Source: Candidatus Doudnabacteria bacterium
Lineage (GTDB): Bacteria; Patescibacteriota; Doudnabacteria; UBA920
NCBI GenBank assembly: GCA_903913365.1
Contig: CAIWKW010000223.1
Coordinates: 1-12,754 of the forward strand
Direction of reading: 5' to 3'
DNA: 12,754 nt
Positions 1 through 6,230 of the stretch are shown piece after piece. The first letter of the stretch is position 1, and each line of letters starts with the position of its first letter. The position numbers and the translations under genes are program-made. The notes under the pieces were generated by a model. That model had not been told where the DNA came from. It searched no databases and was given only the letters and a program-made list of their open reading frames with translations.

Positions 1-46
1 ATCTCACTCCTGCTCAATATGTCAAATAACTCTCGTGTGGATATCC

Positions 47-81
47 TTGCTACTTGCTACAAGCTACTTACTACTCACTTC
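47..81. repeat. Heptamer tandem array at a gene 3' end
   Basis: On the plus strand the units are TTGCTAC, TTGCTAC, AAGCTAC, TTACTAC, TCACTTC, five 7-base units with decay towards the right. On the minus strand this is the AAGTAGC heptamer. The array touches the stop codon of the 130-residue membrane protein, as the gpmI array touches the gpmI stop. Confidence 0.7.
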
Positions 82-472
82 AGTGGTGCCCATGGCGATG
101 GGCGTGCTGCTCTTTGCGCACCTGGATATGGCGTTTTTTATGCAAAAAAATTACGGAAAGACCCAAAACCAGATAAACAATCCAAAAATCGGAACTTGTA
201 AAAATTTTGTACCCGGTATAAGCGCTGGTAATTATCAAATCAAAAAATAAGTCAACCAGAAACCAAACAATAACTATAAAAAAAACTTCCAGATAATTTA
301 AAATGCCCAACCGCCTGACAATTGCCGCGCCCAGTACCGCCGACAAAAGCCAAAATACCAATGACTGAAGGCCAGGATTGGATAAAACCTGGTTGTTAAA
401 AAACCAGACTTTCAGCAAAGTCATACATAGCCACTGTAAAAACGAATAAAAAAACAATTGCTTTATAGACAT
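80..472 (-). CDS. Small four-helix membrane protein with His-rich tail, unknown function
   Basis: The product is 130 residues and I do not recognise the family. Hydrophobic segments lie at about residues 5-25, 37-53, 60-84 and 95-111, so a polytopic inner-membrane protein with about four helices is likely. The third segment contains several acidic residues (FLVDLFFD). After the last helix comes a basic stretch (HKKRH), then a histidine-rich tail ending HAHRHGHH, which could bind metal, although nothing else supports that. The ATG at 472 lies 54 bases after the stop of the 157-residue membrane protein gene, so the two are probably co-transcribed from the promoter near 1040-1067. The stop is TGA, and a heptamer repeat array begins at the stop. 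MreD was considered because mreB is upstream, but I see no MreD-specific feature. The gene call is fairly sure; the function is unknown. Confidence 0.72.
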   Translation of the reverse strand: MSIKQLFFYSFLQWLCMTLLKVWFFNNQVLSNPGLQSLVFWLLSAVLGAAIVRRLGILNYLEVFFIVIVWFLVDLFFDLIITSAYTGYKIFTSSDFWIVYLVLGLSVIFLHKKRHIQVRKEQHAHRHGHH

Positions 473-526
473 GGCGAAATTCCAAATTTCATAATGCTAT
501 TCTGGTAAAAAACTTTTTCCACGCCG

Positions 527-1000
527 CTATTTTAGAATTTTCGGTTTTTTTAAGACCGCTCTGCGGACAACTTTTCTTTTTACGGGAACAGGACTGCTCT
601 TTGCGGCAATTAGCGACGAATCGGCCAAATCTTCCAATTGCCAAAGGTCGGACTCCAAGCGCTGTTTTACTGCAACCATTCTCGATCCCAAATTTTTATT
701 TTTTCCGGATGGAAAATAATTTCTGGCCATGTGGTCTATAAAACCGCCGTGACTTCCCTCTTCGTAAACCGCTCTAAACCAATAAAGCCCCAGCCAAATT
801 CCGTACCAGCAACCGAACATTAAGACAATTGTTAAAACAGAGTAATCCAAAGCGGCAAATTGAACGTAAGTCAAACTCGTCCCAATTATGCCCTGTTCCA
901 GTAAAAATAAATAAAAGAAAACCACAATGCGGTCAATAATCAAAAATAACAACACGCCCAGCAATGCCGTTAAAAACACATAGAAAGATTTTTTTGCCAT
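527..1000 (-). CDS. Small membrane protein with basic C-terminus, unknown function
   Basis: The product is 157 residues and I do not recognise the family. Hydrophobic segments lie at about residues 6-35 (one long helix or a tight hairpin) and 53-76. A soluble region of about 80 residues follows, with a probable helical part (MVAVKQRLESDLWQLEDLAD, about 108-127) and a strongly basic end (KRKVVRRAVLKKPKILK). The basic tail would favour a cytoplasmic C-terminus near membrane lipid or nucleic acid; this is inference. The ATG at 1000 is chosen because it gives MAKKSFYVFL just before the first helix and sits about 32 bases after the predicted transcription start. It is the first gene of a probable two-gene unit with the 130-residue membrane protein. 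It lies downstream of mreB on the same strand, but a terminator and its own promoter separate them. Confidence 0.75.
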   Translation of the reverse strand: MAKKSFYVFLTALLGVLLFLIIDRIVVFFYLFLLEQGIIGTSLTYVQFAALDYSVLTIVLMFGCWYGIWLGLYWFRAVYEEGSHGGFIDHMARNYFPSGKNKNLGSRMVAVKQRLESDLWQLEDLADSSLIAAKSSPVPVKRKVVRRAVLKKPKILK

Positions 1001-1038
1001 ATAATTTTTTGTTTCTTAACTCAAATTGATTTATTTTT

Positions 1039-1067
1039 ATTATAGGACATTTTTTTATTTATGGCAA
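1039..1067 (-). promoter_or_regulatory. Sigma70-type promoter for the two small membrane protein genes
   Basis: Read on the minus strand, a TTGCCA -35 box (1062-1067) is followed after exactly 17 bases by a perfect TATAAT -10 box (1039-1044). Transcription would start near 1032, giving a leader of about 32 bases before the ATG at 1000. This is the best promoter in the window by match to consensus. Confidence 0.7.
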
Positions 1068-1085
1068 ACAAAGAAAATGACAAAA

Positions 1086-1163
1086 ATAAAAAAATGAGCA
1101 AAATTGACAAAAATACAATGCAGTCTATTTATGTCAATTTTTTAAATTTTGTCAATTTTGCTC
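1086..1163 (-). terminator. mreB: Probable rho-independent terminator after mreB
   Basis: A 17-base perfect inverted repeat (GAGCAAAATTGACAAAA at 1096-1112, complement at 1147-1163) starts 13 bases past the mreB stop. On the minus-strand transcript the second arm is followed by a T-rich run (about 1080-1095). The loop is long (34 bases), and the stem is built from nonamer repeats, so the repeat may be its origin. Confidence 0.5.
1094..1163. repeat. Nonamer (TGACAAAAT-type) repeats downstream of mreB
   Basis: The left block has ATGAGCAAA, ATTGACAAA (1094-1111). The right block has TTTATGTCA, ATTTTTTAA, ATTTTGTCA, ATTTTGCTC (1128-1163), the same motif inverted. The period is 9 bases in both blocks. 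Related blocks occur at 2191-2217 and 7885-7956. Confidence 0.6.
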
Positions 1164-1176
1164 AATAGATTAAAGG

Positions 1177-2184
1177 TTATTTTGCGCTAAGGATGCTCTT
1201 TTTGTAGCTGCCTAAGTTATCAAGAGCCACGCCGGTACCCTTTGCCACACACAACAGCGGCTCTTCGGCCAAAAAACACGGTACGCCCAAACTTTGAGAA
1301 ATATAATGATCCAAATTCCTGAGCATGGCAGTACCGCCTGTCATTATCATTCCTTTATCGATAATATCGCTGGCCAGCTCCGGCGGAGTTTCCTGAAGCA
1401 CATGTTTAACCGCTTTAACAATTTCCAAAAGTTCATCGGAAATAGCCTGAACCACTTCATTGGTAGAAACGGTTACCACTTTGGGCAAACCGGAAATCAT
1501 GTCGCGGACTTTTATTTCCATTACTTCTTCTTCGCTCAAAACCACGGCACTGCCGATGTTGATTTTAATTTCTTCGGCCGTGCGGTCGCCAATGGCCAAA
1601 CCGTGCCTTTTTCTGACAAACTCCACAATAGCTTGATCCAACCTGTTGCCGGCCACGCGCACGGAAGTGGAATTGACTATACCGCCCAAGCTGAGCACAG
1701 CCACGTCTGTTGTTCCGCCGCCAATATCAATAACCAAATTGCCGCGAGCTTCACTAATTGGAATGCCGGCGCCAATAGCCGCGGCAACCGTCTCTTTAAT
1801 TACGTATGCCGATTTGGCTCCGGCAGCAATGGCCGCATCAACCACAGCACGCCGCTCCGTGGAGGTAATTCCGCCCGGCACGCTAATCATAACCTCAGGA
1901 CGGAAAAACCGAATATTGCCCAAAGCTTTATTAATAAAATATCTTAGCATGGCCTCGGTTACGCGATAATCGGCAATAACCCCGTCTTTCATCGGCCGGC
2001 TGGCCACTATAGTCTCCGGCGTCCTTCCAAGCATATCTTTAGCTTCCTGCCCCACGGCCAAAACCCTATTTTCTTCCAAAGAAATAGCTACAACGGTAGG
2101 CTCATTAATAATAATCCCCCGTTTTGGCACATAAACCAAAGTGTTCGCAGTACCCAAATCTATACCAATTTTTGTCTCAAACAT
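1177..2184 (-). CDS. mreB: Rod-shape-determining actin homologue MreB
   Basis: MreB is a bacterial actin that forms membrane-associated filaments and guides lateral cell-wall synthesis. The product is 335 residues, the usual length. Seen in order: the first phosphate loop (IDLGTANTLVYV, about 8-19), the conserved EPTVVA (28-33), the SVPGG segment (101-105), the second phosphate motif DIGGGTTD (153-160), and the adenosine-site motif MIMTGGTAML (279-288). The ATG at 2184 is preferred over an upstream in-frame ATG at 2217, because MFETKIGIDLG matches the normal family N-terminus and the extra 11 residues fall in the nonamer repeat. No Shine-Dalgarno sequence is visible. mreC and mreD are not next to it; the two small membrane proteins downstream are not recognisable as either. 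A promoter lies about 100 bases upstream. Confidence 0.97.
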   Translation of the reverse strand: MFETKIGIDLGTANTLVYVPKRGIIINEPTVVAISLEENRVLAVGQEAKDMLGRTPETIVASRPMKDGVIADYRVTEAMLRYFINKALGNIRFFRPEVMISVPGGITSTERRAVVDAAIAAGAKSAYVIKETVAAAIGAGIPISEARGNLVIDIGGGTTDVAVLSLGGIVNSTSVRVAGNRLDQAIVEFVRKRHGLAIGDRTAEEIKINIGSAVVLSEEEVMEIKVRDMISGLPKVVTVSTNEVVQAISDELLEIVKAVKHVLQETPPELASDIIDKGMIMTGGTAMLRNLDHYISQSLGVPCFLAEEPLLCVAKGTGVALDNLGSYKKSILSAK

Positions 2185-2190
2185 AATTAA

Positions 2191-2217
2191 ATGAACATAA
2201 ATGACAAAATTGAGCAA
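2191..2217. repeat. Nonamer repeats in the mreB leader
   Basis: Three 9-base units, ATGAACATA, AATGACAAA, ATTGAGCAA, lie just upstream of the mreB start. They match the TGACAAAAT-type units flanking the mreB terminator and the gpmI leader. Confidence 0.5.
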
Positions 2218-2289
2218 AAACTATCTGACCCATATTTTTATCATTTTTTTAATTTATTTAACATTTGTCATTCCGTTCCAATACCACTC

Positions 2290-2318
2290 ATTATAACAAA
2301 ACTACCCAATTGAAACAA
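2290..2318 (-). promoter_or_regulatory. mreB: Candidate mreB promoter
   Basis: On the minus strand a perfect TATAAT (2290-2295) is preceded by 17 bases and TTGTTT (2313-2318), a weak -35 match (3 of 6). Transcription would start near 2283, leaving a leader of about 100 bases that contains the nonamer repeats. It overlaps the oppositely directed PEGA-gene promoter. Confidence 0.45.
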
Positions 2319-2338
2319 TGGCAAAATTGAGTTATTAT
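2310..2338 (+). promoter_or_regulatory. Candidate promoter of the PEGA-domain gene
   Basis: TTGAAA (2310-2315), a 17-base spacer, then TATTAT (2333-2338). Transcription would start around 2345, only a few bases before the ATG at 2348, so the message would be nearly leaderless. The -35 box overlaps that of the divergent mreB promoter. Confidence 0.4.
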
Positions 2339-2347
2339 ATACTGTAT

Positions 2348-3652
2348 ATGACAAAAAAAATCCGCTATTTAATTCTTGCATTGGGCTTTGTGGTTTTTAT
2401 TATTTTGGCCCCGGTTATTGTCCTTTATGTCAGAGGCATGGTTTACGATTTTAAAACCCATTCTTTTGTCAGCACCGGTATTTTGGCCATTAGAACCGAT
2501 CCAAAAAACGCCGACATTTATTTGAACGGAAAATTAAAAAGCAAAACCTCCGGGGATATAAAATTTCTGCTGCCCGGAGAGTACGAAGTAACTTTTAAAA
2601 AACAGGGCTACAACGACTGGACTAAAAGATTGGTAATCCAACAAAGCCAAGTAACCTGGGCAAGCCCGTATTTAAATAAAACCTATTTGCTGCTGAAGAA
2701 TCCGGGCTCAAAAATTTTTGACAACAGCGTACTGGATTTTTACAATCAAAATGGACAACTAACTTATTTAACCGCAGATAAACTTGTAAGAGCCTCCGCT
2801 TCCGACATAAACCAGAAACAAACCTATCAGCTTCCTAAACCAGTAAACAAAATTTTGGCAGTGGACACAAACGGCAGCAATTTTATCTTGGCCTACAATA
2901 CGGCCTCCTCAAGCAAAAAAACCATTCTAAATTTTAATTTTGCCAACGGGCAATTCACAGATATTAGCGAACTGTTTGGCAAGCCAAGCGACTTTCAATT
3001 TTCCGCCAATGGACAACTGTTTGCGAACGATTCCGACGATTTGTACCAAATTGACGTAAACGCAAAAAGCAAAACATTGATAGCCGACAGCGTCAACGCT
3101 TTTTATTTTCAAGCTAACGATTTATACGCCACTCAAAAAATCTCCACCAGTACCGAGCTCTGGATTAGCCAGACCCCCTACACTCAACCCCAAATATTGA
3201 TAGACAGCGTGCCCAACTTTTCTTCCGGAAATTTATTTGTCACTTTTGAAAAACAAGTACTTTTGTTGGCTGACGGCAATTTGTACCTGGCCAATTCTTC
3301 CATGCAAAAAATTGCAGACGGAGTTAATAAATTTTCTTTTGATTCGCGCAATTCGATTTTTTCAATCCTTCATTACGGAGAACTTGACTACTACGGCTCG
3401 CTTGGACAAAGCCTTAATTTTATAACCAGGAGCAGCCACCCTTTGGATAATTTAGATGTTAAATCCGAAATTGGCTACGCGTTTTTTTCCTCCGGCAACG
3501 AAATTGACGCCATTGAATTGGATACCCACGACAGCCAAAATCAATATACCCTGTATACCGGCCAAGCCTTACAGAAATTCATTGTCGACGAAACCGATAA
3601 TAATATAATAATTTTGGACGGCGGAGAGCTAAAAATCGTAAAACTCAGGTAA
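2348..3652 (+). CDS. Membrane-anchored PEGA-domain protein
   Basis: The product is 434 residues from the ATG at 2348. An in-frame ATG at 2318 would add ten residues, but it falls upstream of the candidate -10 box, and MTKKIRYLILALGF is a better N-terminus for a signal anchor. One transmembrane helix spans about residues 7-28, so most of the protein should be outside the membrane. A PEGA domain covers about 42-108: GILAIRTDPKNADIYLNG, then LLPGEYEVTFKKQGYNDW, the typical surface-exposed beta-sandwich pattern. The remaining 320 residues have many short beta-like stretches and repeating patterns such as LYQIDVNAKSKTLIAD and LYLANSSMQKIADG, suggesting a beta-propeller-like fold. No catalytic motif is visible. 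The likely role is extracytoplasmic or surface structure, but function is unassigned. It is transcribed away from mreB and towards rnhA. Confidence 0.88.
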   Translation: MTKKIRYLILALGFVVFIILAPVIVLYVRGMVYDFKTHSFVSTGILAIRTDPKNADIYLNGKLKSKTSGDIKFLLPGEYEVTFKKQGYNDWTKRLVIQQSQVTWASPYLNKTYLLLKNPGSKIFDNSVLDFYNQNGQLTYLTADKLVRASASDINQKQTYQLPKPVNKILAVDTNGSNFILAYNTASSSKKTILNFNFANGQFTDISELFGKPSDFQFSANGQLFANDSDDLYQIDVNAKSKTLIADSVNAFYFQANDLYATQKISTSTELWISQTPYTQPQILIDSVPNFSSGNLFVTFEKQVLLLADGNLYLANSSMQKIADGVNKFSFDSRNSIFSILHYGELDYYGSLGQSLNFITRSSHPLDNLDVKSEIGYAFFSSGNEIDAIELDTHDSQNQYTLYTGQALQKFIVDETDNNIIILDGGELKIVKLR

Positions 3653-3658
3653 TCTATA

Positions 3659-3745
3659 AATTATCCACAAATCACTAATACTGCAAATGGGAGCAAGTCC
3701 GAGGATTTGCTCCCATTTGTTTTCATTTGTGATTTGTGGATAATT
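3659..3745. repeat. Long two-part perfect inverted repeat between convergent genes, with paired DnaA-box sequences
   Basis: The outer arms are a perfect 17-base inverted match (AATTATCCACAAATCAC at 3659-3675 and its complement at 3729-3745). The inner arms are a perfect 13-base match (CAAATGGGAGCAA at 3684-3696, complement at 3707-3719). Each outer arm contains the sequence TTATCCACA (3661-3669, and inverted at 3735-3743), identical to the consensus DnaA box. The element fills the gap between the PEGA gene stop and the rnhA stop. Confidence 0.85.
3684..3725 (+). terminator. Probable terminator of the PEGA-domain gene
   Basis: The inner hairpin of the inverted repeat (stem CAAATGGGAGCAA, extendable by three pairs to a CGAG loop) is followed on the plus strand by TTTTC at 3720-3724. 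On the minus strand no T-run follows, so it should act mainly on plus-strand transcripts. Confidence 0.55.
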
Positions 3746-4153
3746 TTATATTTTTTCGTCTATTGCCTCATTCACCAGCTTGTCGGCTTCTTTATTCAGC
3801 TCTCTCGGGATATGATGGAAATCCGCAGTTTCAAAATTATGCAACAGTTTAAACACTTCGCCGGCTAAGATTTTTAAAGTCGGCTCTTTTATTTTGTATT
3901 TGCCCTGCATTTGCCGAACAATAAGCTCGCTGTCCATATTTATATGAAGTTTTTTTGCGCCTATTTCCTTGGCGGATTCCAAGGCCATAATCAAGGCCTT
4001 GTATTCGGCCACATTATTGGTTGCCTCGCCAATATATTTTTTTAAGGCTTTAACAATTTTACCCTGCTCGTCTTTTATTGTGGCGCCAATACCCGCAGGC
4101 CCCGGGTTTCCCCTGGCTCCGCCATCGGTGTTTATTATTAATTTTTCATTCAT
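3746..4153 (-). CDS. rnhA: Ribonuclease HI (RVT_3-type)
   Basis: The enzyme cleaves the RNA strand of RNA-DNA hybrids (R-loops, primers). It has 135 residues, shorter than the E. coli enzyme (155) but usual for the compact RVT_3-like group. The carboxylate active site is complete: D10 in NTDGGARGNPGPAG, E50 in NNVAEYKAL, D74 in NMDSELI, and D124 in NKEADKLVNEA. The HHIPRELN segment (113-120) sits where the flexible histidine loop is expected. The start at 4153 gives the family-typical MNEKLIINTDGG. It is the last gene of the minus-strand run, 173 bases after recJ, and the gap contains an AT-rich inverted repeat, so co-transcription with recJ is uncertain. Confidence 0.95.
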   Translation of the reverse strand: MNEKLIINTDGGARGNPGPAGIGATIKDEQGKIVKALKKYIGEATNNVAEYKALIMALESAKEIGAKKLHINMDSELIVRQMQGKYKIKEPTLKILAGEVFKLLHNFETADFHHIPRELNKEADKLVNEAIDEKI

Positions 4154-4207
4154 AATAATTAATATCTATAATATTTAACGGCAAATGTATCTTAAAATCT
4201 GTAAATG

Positions 4208-4315
4208 TCTAATTATGCTAATTAACCTAATTATTCTAAATAAATCCCAATGATAAAATACATAAATTTAGACATTAGGCATTAAAAATTATTTAGGTTA
4301 ATTAGTATAATTAGA
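4208..4315. repeat. AT-rich inverted repeat of the TAATTAACCTAATTA family
   Basis: The left arm (4208-4229, starting TCTAATTATGCTAATTAACC) and the right arm (4294-4315) are inverted copies over 22 bases with one mismatch. The spacer of about 64 bases contains a second, shorter pairing (ATGTCTAA at 4205-4212 and TTAGACAT at 4268-4275). The left arm continues as CTAATTATTCTAAAT. The same core recurs at 12715-12740 and, decayed, at 7970-8023. It lies between recJ and rnhA. Confidence 0.7.
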
Positions 4316-4326
4316 AATTAGAATAA

Positions 4327-6042
4327 TTAATCAGCCACCCTCAAATCCACTACCCTCAACTTTAATGCGCTGTTTCCATTCCAATTATCTTCGGTTAACT
4401 CGCAAGCTACGCCTACAGTATCGCCGACTTTGCAGGTTTTTTCAAGATGACCCGAGTTAAAGGCAATGGCCGAAACTTTTTTACCGCCTTTTTCAAGCTG
4501 CAGCTGCATATGCTGGCTGGCCGCTCCTACCAATTTTATGGCGTTAATTTTCATCCCGCTGATCAAAAATTTCGGGCGGTGGTTGTCCACGCCAAAAGGC
4601 TCAAAGGCTAGTAACAAGTTACAAGTTACAAGTGACAAGTCTTCCGGTCCAAGTTCAGCTTCCAGACTTAGGACTTTTTCCGATTTTGTTTCGTCAAAGT
4701 TGGCTTCCGCGTATTCCAAAAGTTTTTGGTAAAAAGCCTCCACTTTGCTTGATTCCAAAGACAGCCCGGCCGCCTGTTTGTGCCCGCCAAACTTAAGCAA
4801 ATATTCGGAAGAAAACTTTAAAGCTTCCAGCATGTCAAAATCGCCGGCGGTTCGGGCAGAGCCGGTGCAGATACCGTCGGTTTTTTCTAAAGCAATCACC
4901 GGCTTGTTATATTCTTCCGCCAAGCGTCCGGCCACAAGACCGACCACGCCTTTGGGCCAGCCATCGCCAACCACCACCAAAATTTTCCTGTCTTTAATTG
5001 AAATTACTTTTTCTTTGGCTTCGCTTAAAGCCTGCTCCGTTAACTGGCGGCGTCGCAAATTAATCTGTTCCAAGGCTGCTGATTTCTGCTGGGCAGATAC
5101 CGCATCGGTTTCCATAAGCAAATCCAAAGCAACATTGGCATGTTCCAGGCGTCCCGCGGCATTTAAACGCGGAGCCACCACAAAACCTAAAGTATAAGTA
5201 TCAGCCGGCTTACTTTGTAAATCCAAACCGGCCGAGGTCATAAGAGCCCTAAGCCCAGTCCACTTAGTTTTTTGCAAAACCTTAAGGCCATATTTTACCA
5301 GCAGCCGGTTTTCCCCCATTAAACTATGACAATCGGCCACAGTACCTATGGCAACCAAATCCAGCAGCCACTTTTCCCATCCTGCCGTATACTTTTCACT
5401 TTCAACTTTTAACTTGTCACTTTTAAGCAACCCGCAAGCCAGTTTAAATGCCACACCAACACCGGTAATTTCGCGATAAGGATACTTATCCAAATTATTT
5501 TTTGGATTTATGAGCGCAAAAGCCTTGGGGATTTCGCCGATAATTTCATGGTGATCGGTAATAATAAAGTCTATATTGTTTTCCAAACAAAAATCAGCGG
5601 CATCGCAGGAATTGGTACCGCAATCAACCGTAATTATTACGGTTGCACCATCGCTCTTAATTTTTGACATGGCGTCAAGATTTACGCCATAACCTTCACT
5701 GAAACGATCCGGAATGTAAGACGAAACCTCTGCCCCGAGATACCTGAAAGTTTGCTGGAGCACGGCGTTGGAAGTAACAGCATCCGCGTCATAATCCCCG
5801 TAAATGCAAATTTTTTCCTTATTCTCAATGGCCAGCCAAAGTCTATCCACGGCTTTTTGCATGTCCTGAAATAAAAAAGGGCTATGCAAATTCTCATACT
5901 TTGGCTCCAAAAAATCCTTAATTTTTTCTTTTTCAATTAGTCCGCGATTGTATAAAAGCTGGGCCAGAAGCTGGGGATATTCCGATAATTTACCAGCGTC
6001 ATCTTTCGGTATTTGAGGTTTTAATTTCCAAATCTTAGACAT
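4327..6042 (-). CDS. recJ: Single-stranded-DNA-specific 5'-3' exonuclease RecJ
   Basis: RecJ is a DHH-superfamily nuclease that degrades single-stranded DNA 5' to 3' in recombination and repair. The product is 571 residues, the usual length. All core motifs are present: DYDADAVTS (83-91), TVDCGT (138-143), DHH (163-165), AIGTVAD (231-237), PRLNAAGRL (291-299), the DHHA1-type VVGLVAGRLAE (366-376) and FGGHKQAAG (418-426), followed by the C-terminal nucleic-acid-binding fold. The start at 6042 (MSKIWKLKPQ) fits the family and no better ATG is near. Two stretches are made of AAGTNNN heptamers: residues about 207-219 (KSDKLKVESEK), which looks like an insertion before the fourth motif, and 468-477 (DLSLVTCNLL). 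Both keep the frame. A REP-like cluster fills the upstream gap. Confidence 0.97.
   Translation of the reverse strand: MSKIWKLKPQIPKDDAGKLSEYPQLLAQLLYNRGLIEKEKIKDFLEPKYENLHSPFLFQDMQKAVDRLWLAIENKEKICIYGDYDADAVTSNAVLQQTFRYLGAEVSSYIPDRFSEGYGVNLDAMSKIKSDGATVIITVDCGTNSCDAADFCLENNIDFIITDHHEIIGEIPKAFALINPKNNLDKYPYREITGVGVAFKLACGLLKSDKLKVESEKYTAGWEKWLLDLVAIGTVADCHSLMGENRLLVKYGLKVLQKTKWTGLRALMTSAGLDLQSKPADTYTLGFVVAPRLNAAGRLEHANVALDLLMETDAVSAQQKSAALEQINLRRRQLTEQALSEAKEKVISIKDRKILVVVGDGWPKGVVGLVAGRLAEEYNKPVIALEKTDGICTGSARTAGDFDMLEALKFSSEYLLKFGGHKQAAGLSLESSKVEAFYQKLLEYAEANFDETKSEKVLSLEAELGPEDLSLVTCNLLLAFEPFGVDNHRPKFLISGMKINAIKLVGAASQHMQLQLEKGGKKVSAIAFNSGHLEKTCKVGDTVGVACELTEDNWNGNSALKLRVVDLRVAD
4614..4641. 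repeat. recJ: In-frame heptamer array in the recJ 3' region
   Basis: On the plus strand, ACAAGTT, ACAAGTT, ACAAGTG, ACAAGTC: four 7-base units, that is AAGTTAC/AAGTGAC heptamers. They encode RecJ residues about 468-477 on the minus strand. Gain or loss of a single unit would shift the frame. Confidence 0.75.
5388..5422. repeat. recJ: In-frame heptamer array in the recJ core
   Basis: On the minus strand, AAGTGAC, AAGTTAA, AAGTTGA, AAGTGAA, AAGTATA: five degenerate 7-base units sharing AAGT. They encode the charged segment of RecJ residues about 207-219, just before the GTVAD motif. Confidence 0.7.
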
Positions 6043-6048
6043 ACATTT

Positions 6049-6132
6049 CTTTAATTTCTAATGTAGTTTGCCGATTTATCGGCATAAAATCTTTAATTTC
6101 TAATGTAGTTTGCCGATTTATCGGCATAAAAT
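6049..6132. repeat. Two identical 42-bp tandem units, each with a GTAG-headed palindrome (REP-like family 2)
   Basis: Units 6049-6090 and 6091-6132 are identical. Each holds GTAG (6063-6066; 6105-6108) followed by TT and the palindrome TGCCGATTTATCGGCA (6069-6084; 6111-6126). GTAG followed by a short hairpin is the layout of REP sequences recognised by RAYT transposases; one such transposase is encoded at 9400-9918. Confidence 0.8.
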
Positions 6133-6136
6133 CGAA

Positions 6137-6160
6137 GCCTGATAAATCAGGCAACTACAT
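6137..6160 (-). repeat. Inverted third copy of the REP-like family 2 hairpin
   Basis: Read on the minus strand, GTAG is followed by TT and the palindrome GCCTGATTTATCAGGC (palindrome at 6137-6152, GTAG at 6155-6158). The hairpin differs from the two tandem copies by compensated stem changes and points the opposite way, giving a BIME-like direct-direct-inverted cluster between gpmI and recJ. Confidence 0.75.
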
Positions 6161-6203
6161 ACTCAAGAATTCTTCCCTATTATTCTACCAGCAATAACCA
6201 AAT

Positions 6204-6230
6204 AAAAAAAGGCACTGCCAATGCCCCTAC
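6204..6230 (-). terminator. gpmI: Rho-independent terminator of gpmI
   Basis: On the minus strand the stem-loop GGCATTGGCAGTGCC (6211-6225; four Watson-Crick pairs plus a U-G pair) is followed directly by seven Ts (6204-6210), shortly after the gpmI stop. It is headed by GTAGGG and contains ATTGGC, like the REP hairpins around the transposase, so it may be a decayed REP. Confidence 0.65.

Noticed and set aside
80..472. MreD, from its position after mreB
   Set aside because: It has about four predicted helices and no MreD-like pattern, and a terminator and new promoter separate it from mreB.
1294..1947. Long open frame (217 codons) on the plus strand opposite mreB
   Set aside because: It is antisense to a complete, well conserved mreB, its translation is rich in N, H and G with no recognisable domain, and no promoter precedes it. 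Treated as a shadow of the coding strand.
2185..2217. Extended N-terminus of MreB from the ATG at 2217
   Set aside because: The added residues fall in the nonamer repeat and MreB proteins start just before the IGIDLGTANT loop.
3659..3745. Chromosomal replication origin, because of two perfect DnaA boxes
   Set aside because: There are only two boxes and they are one event by symmetry. No dnaA, dnaN, box cluster or adjacent unwinding element is visible. Kept only as a possible titration site or terminator.
6049..6160. CRISPR array
   Set aside because: Only two identical units are directly adjacent with no spacers, the third is inverted and diverged, and no cas gene is present. The GTAG-hairpin layout fits REP-like elements.
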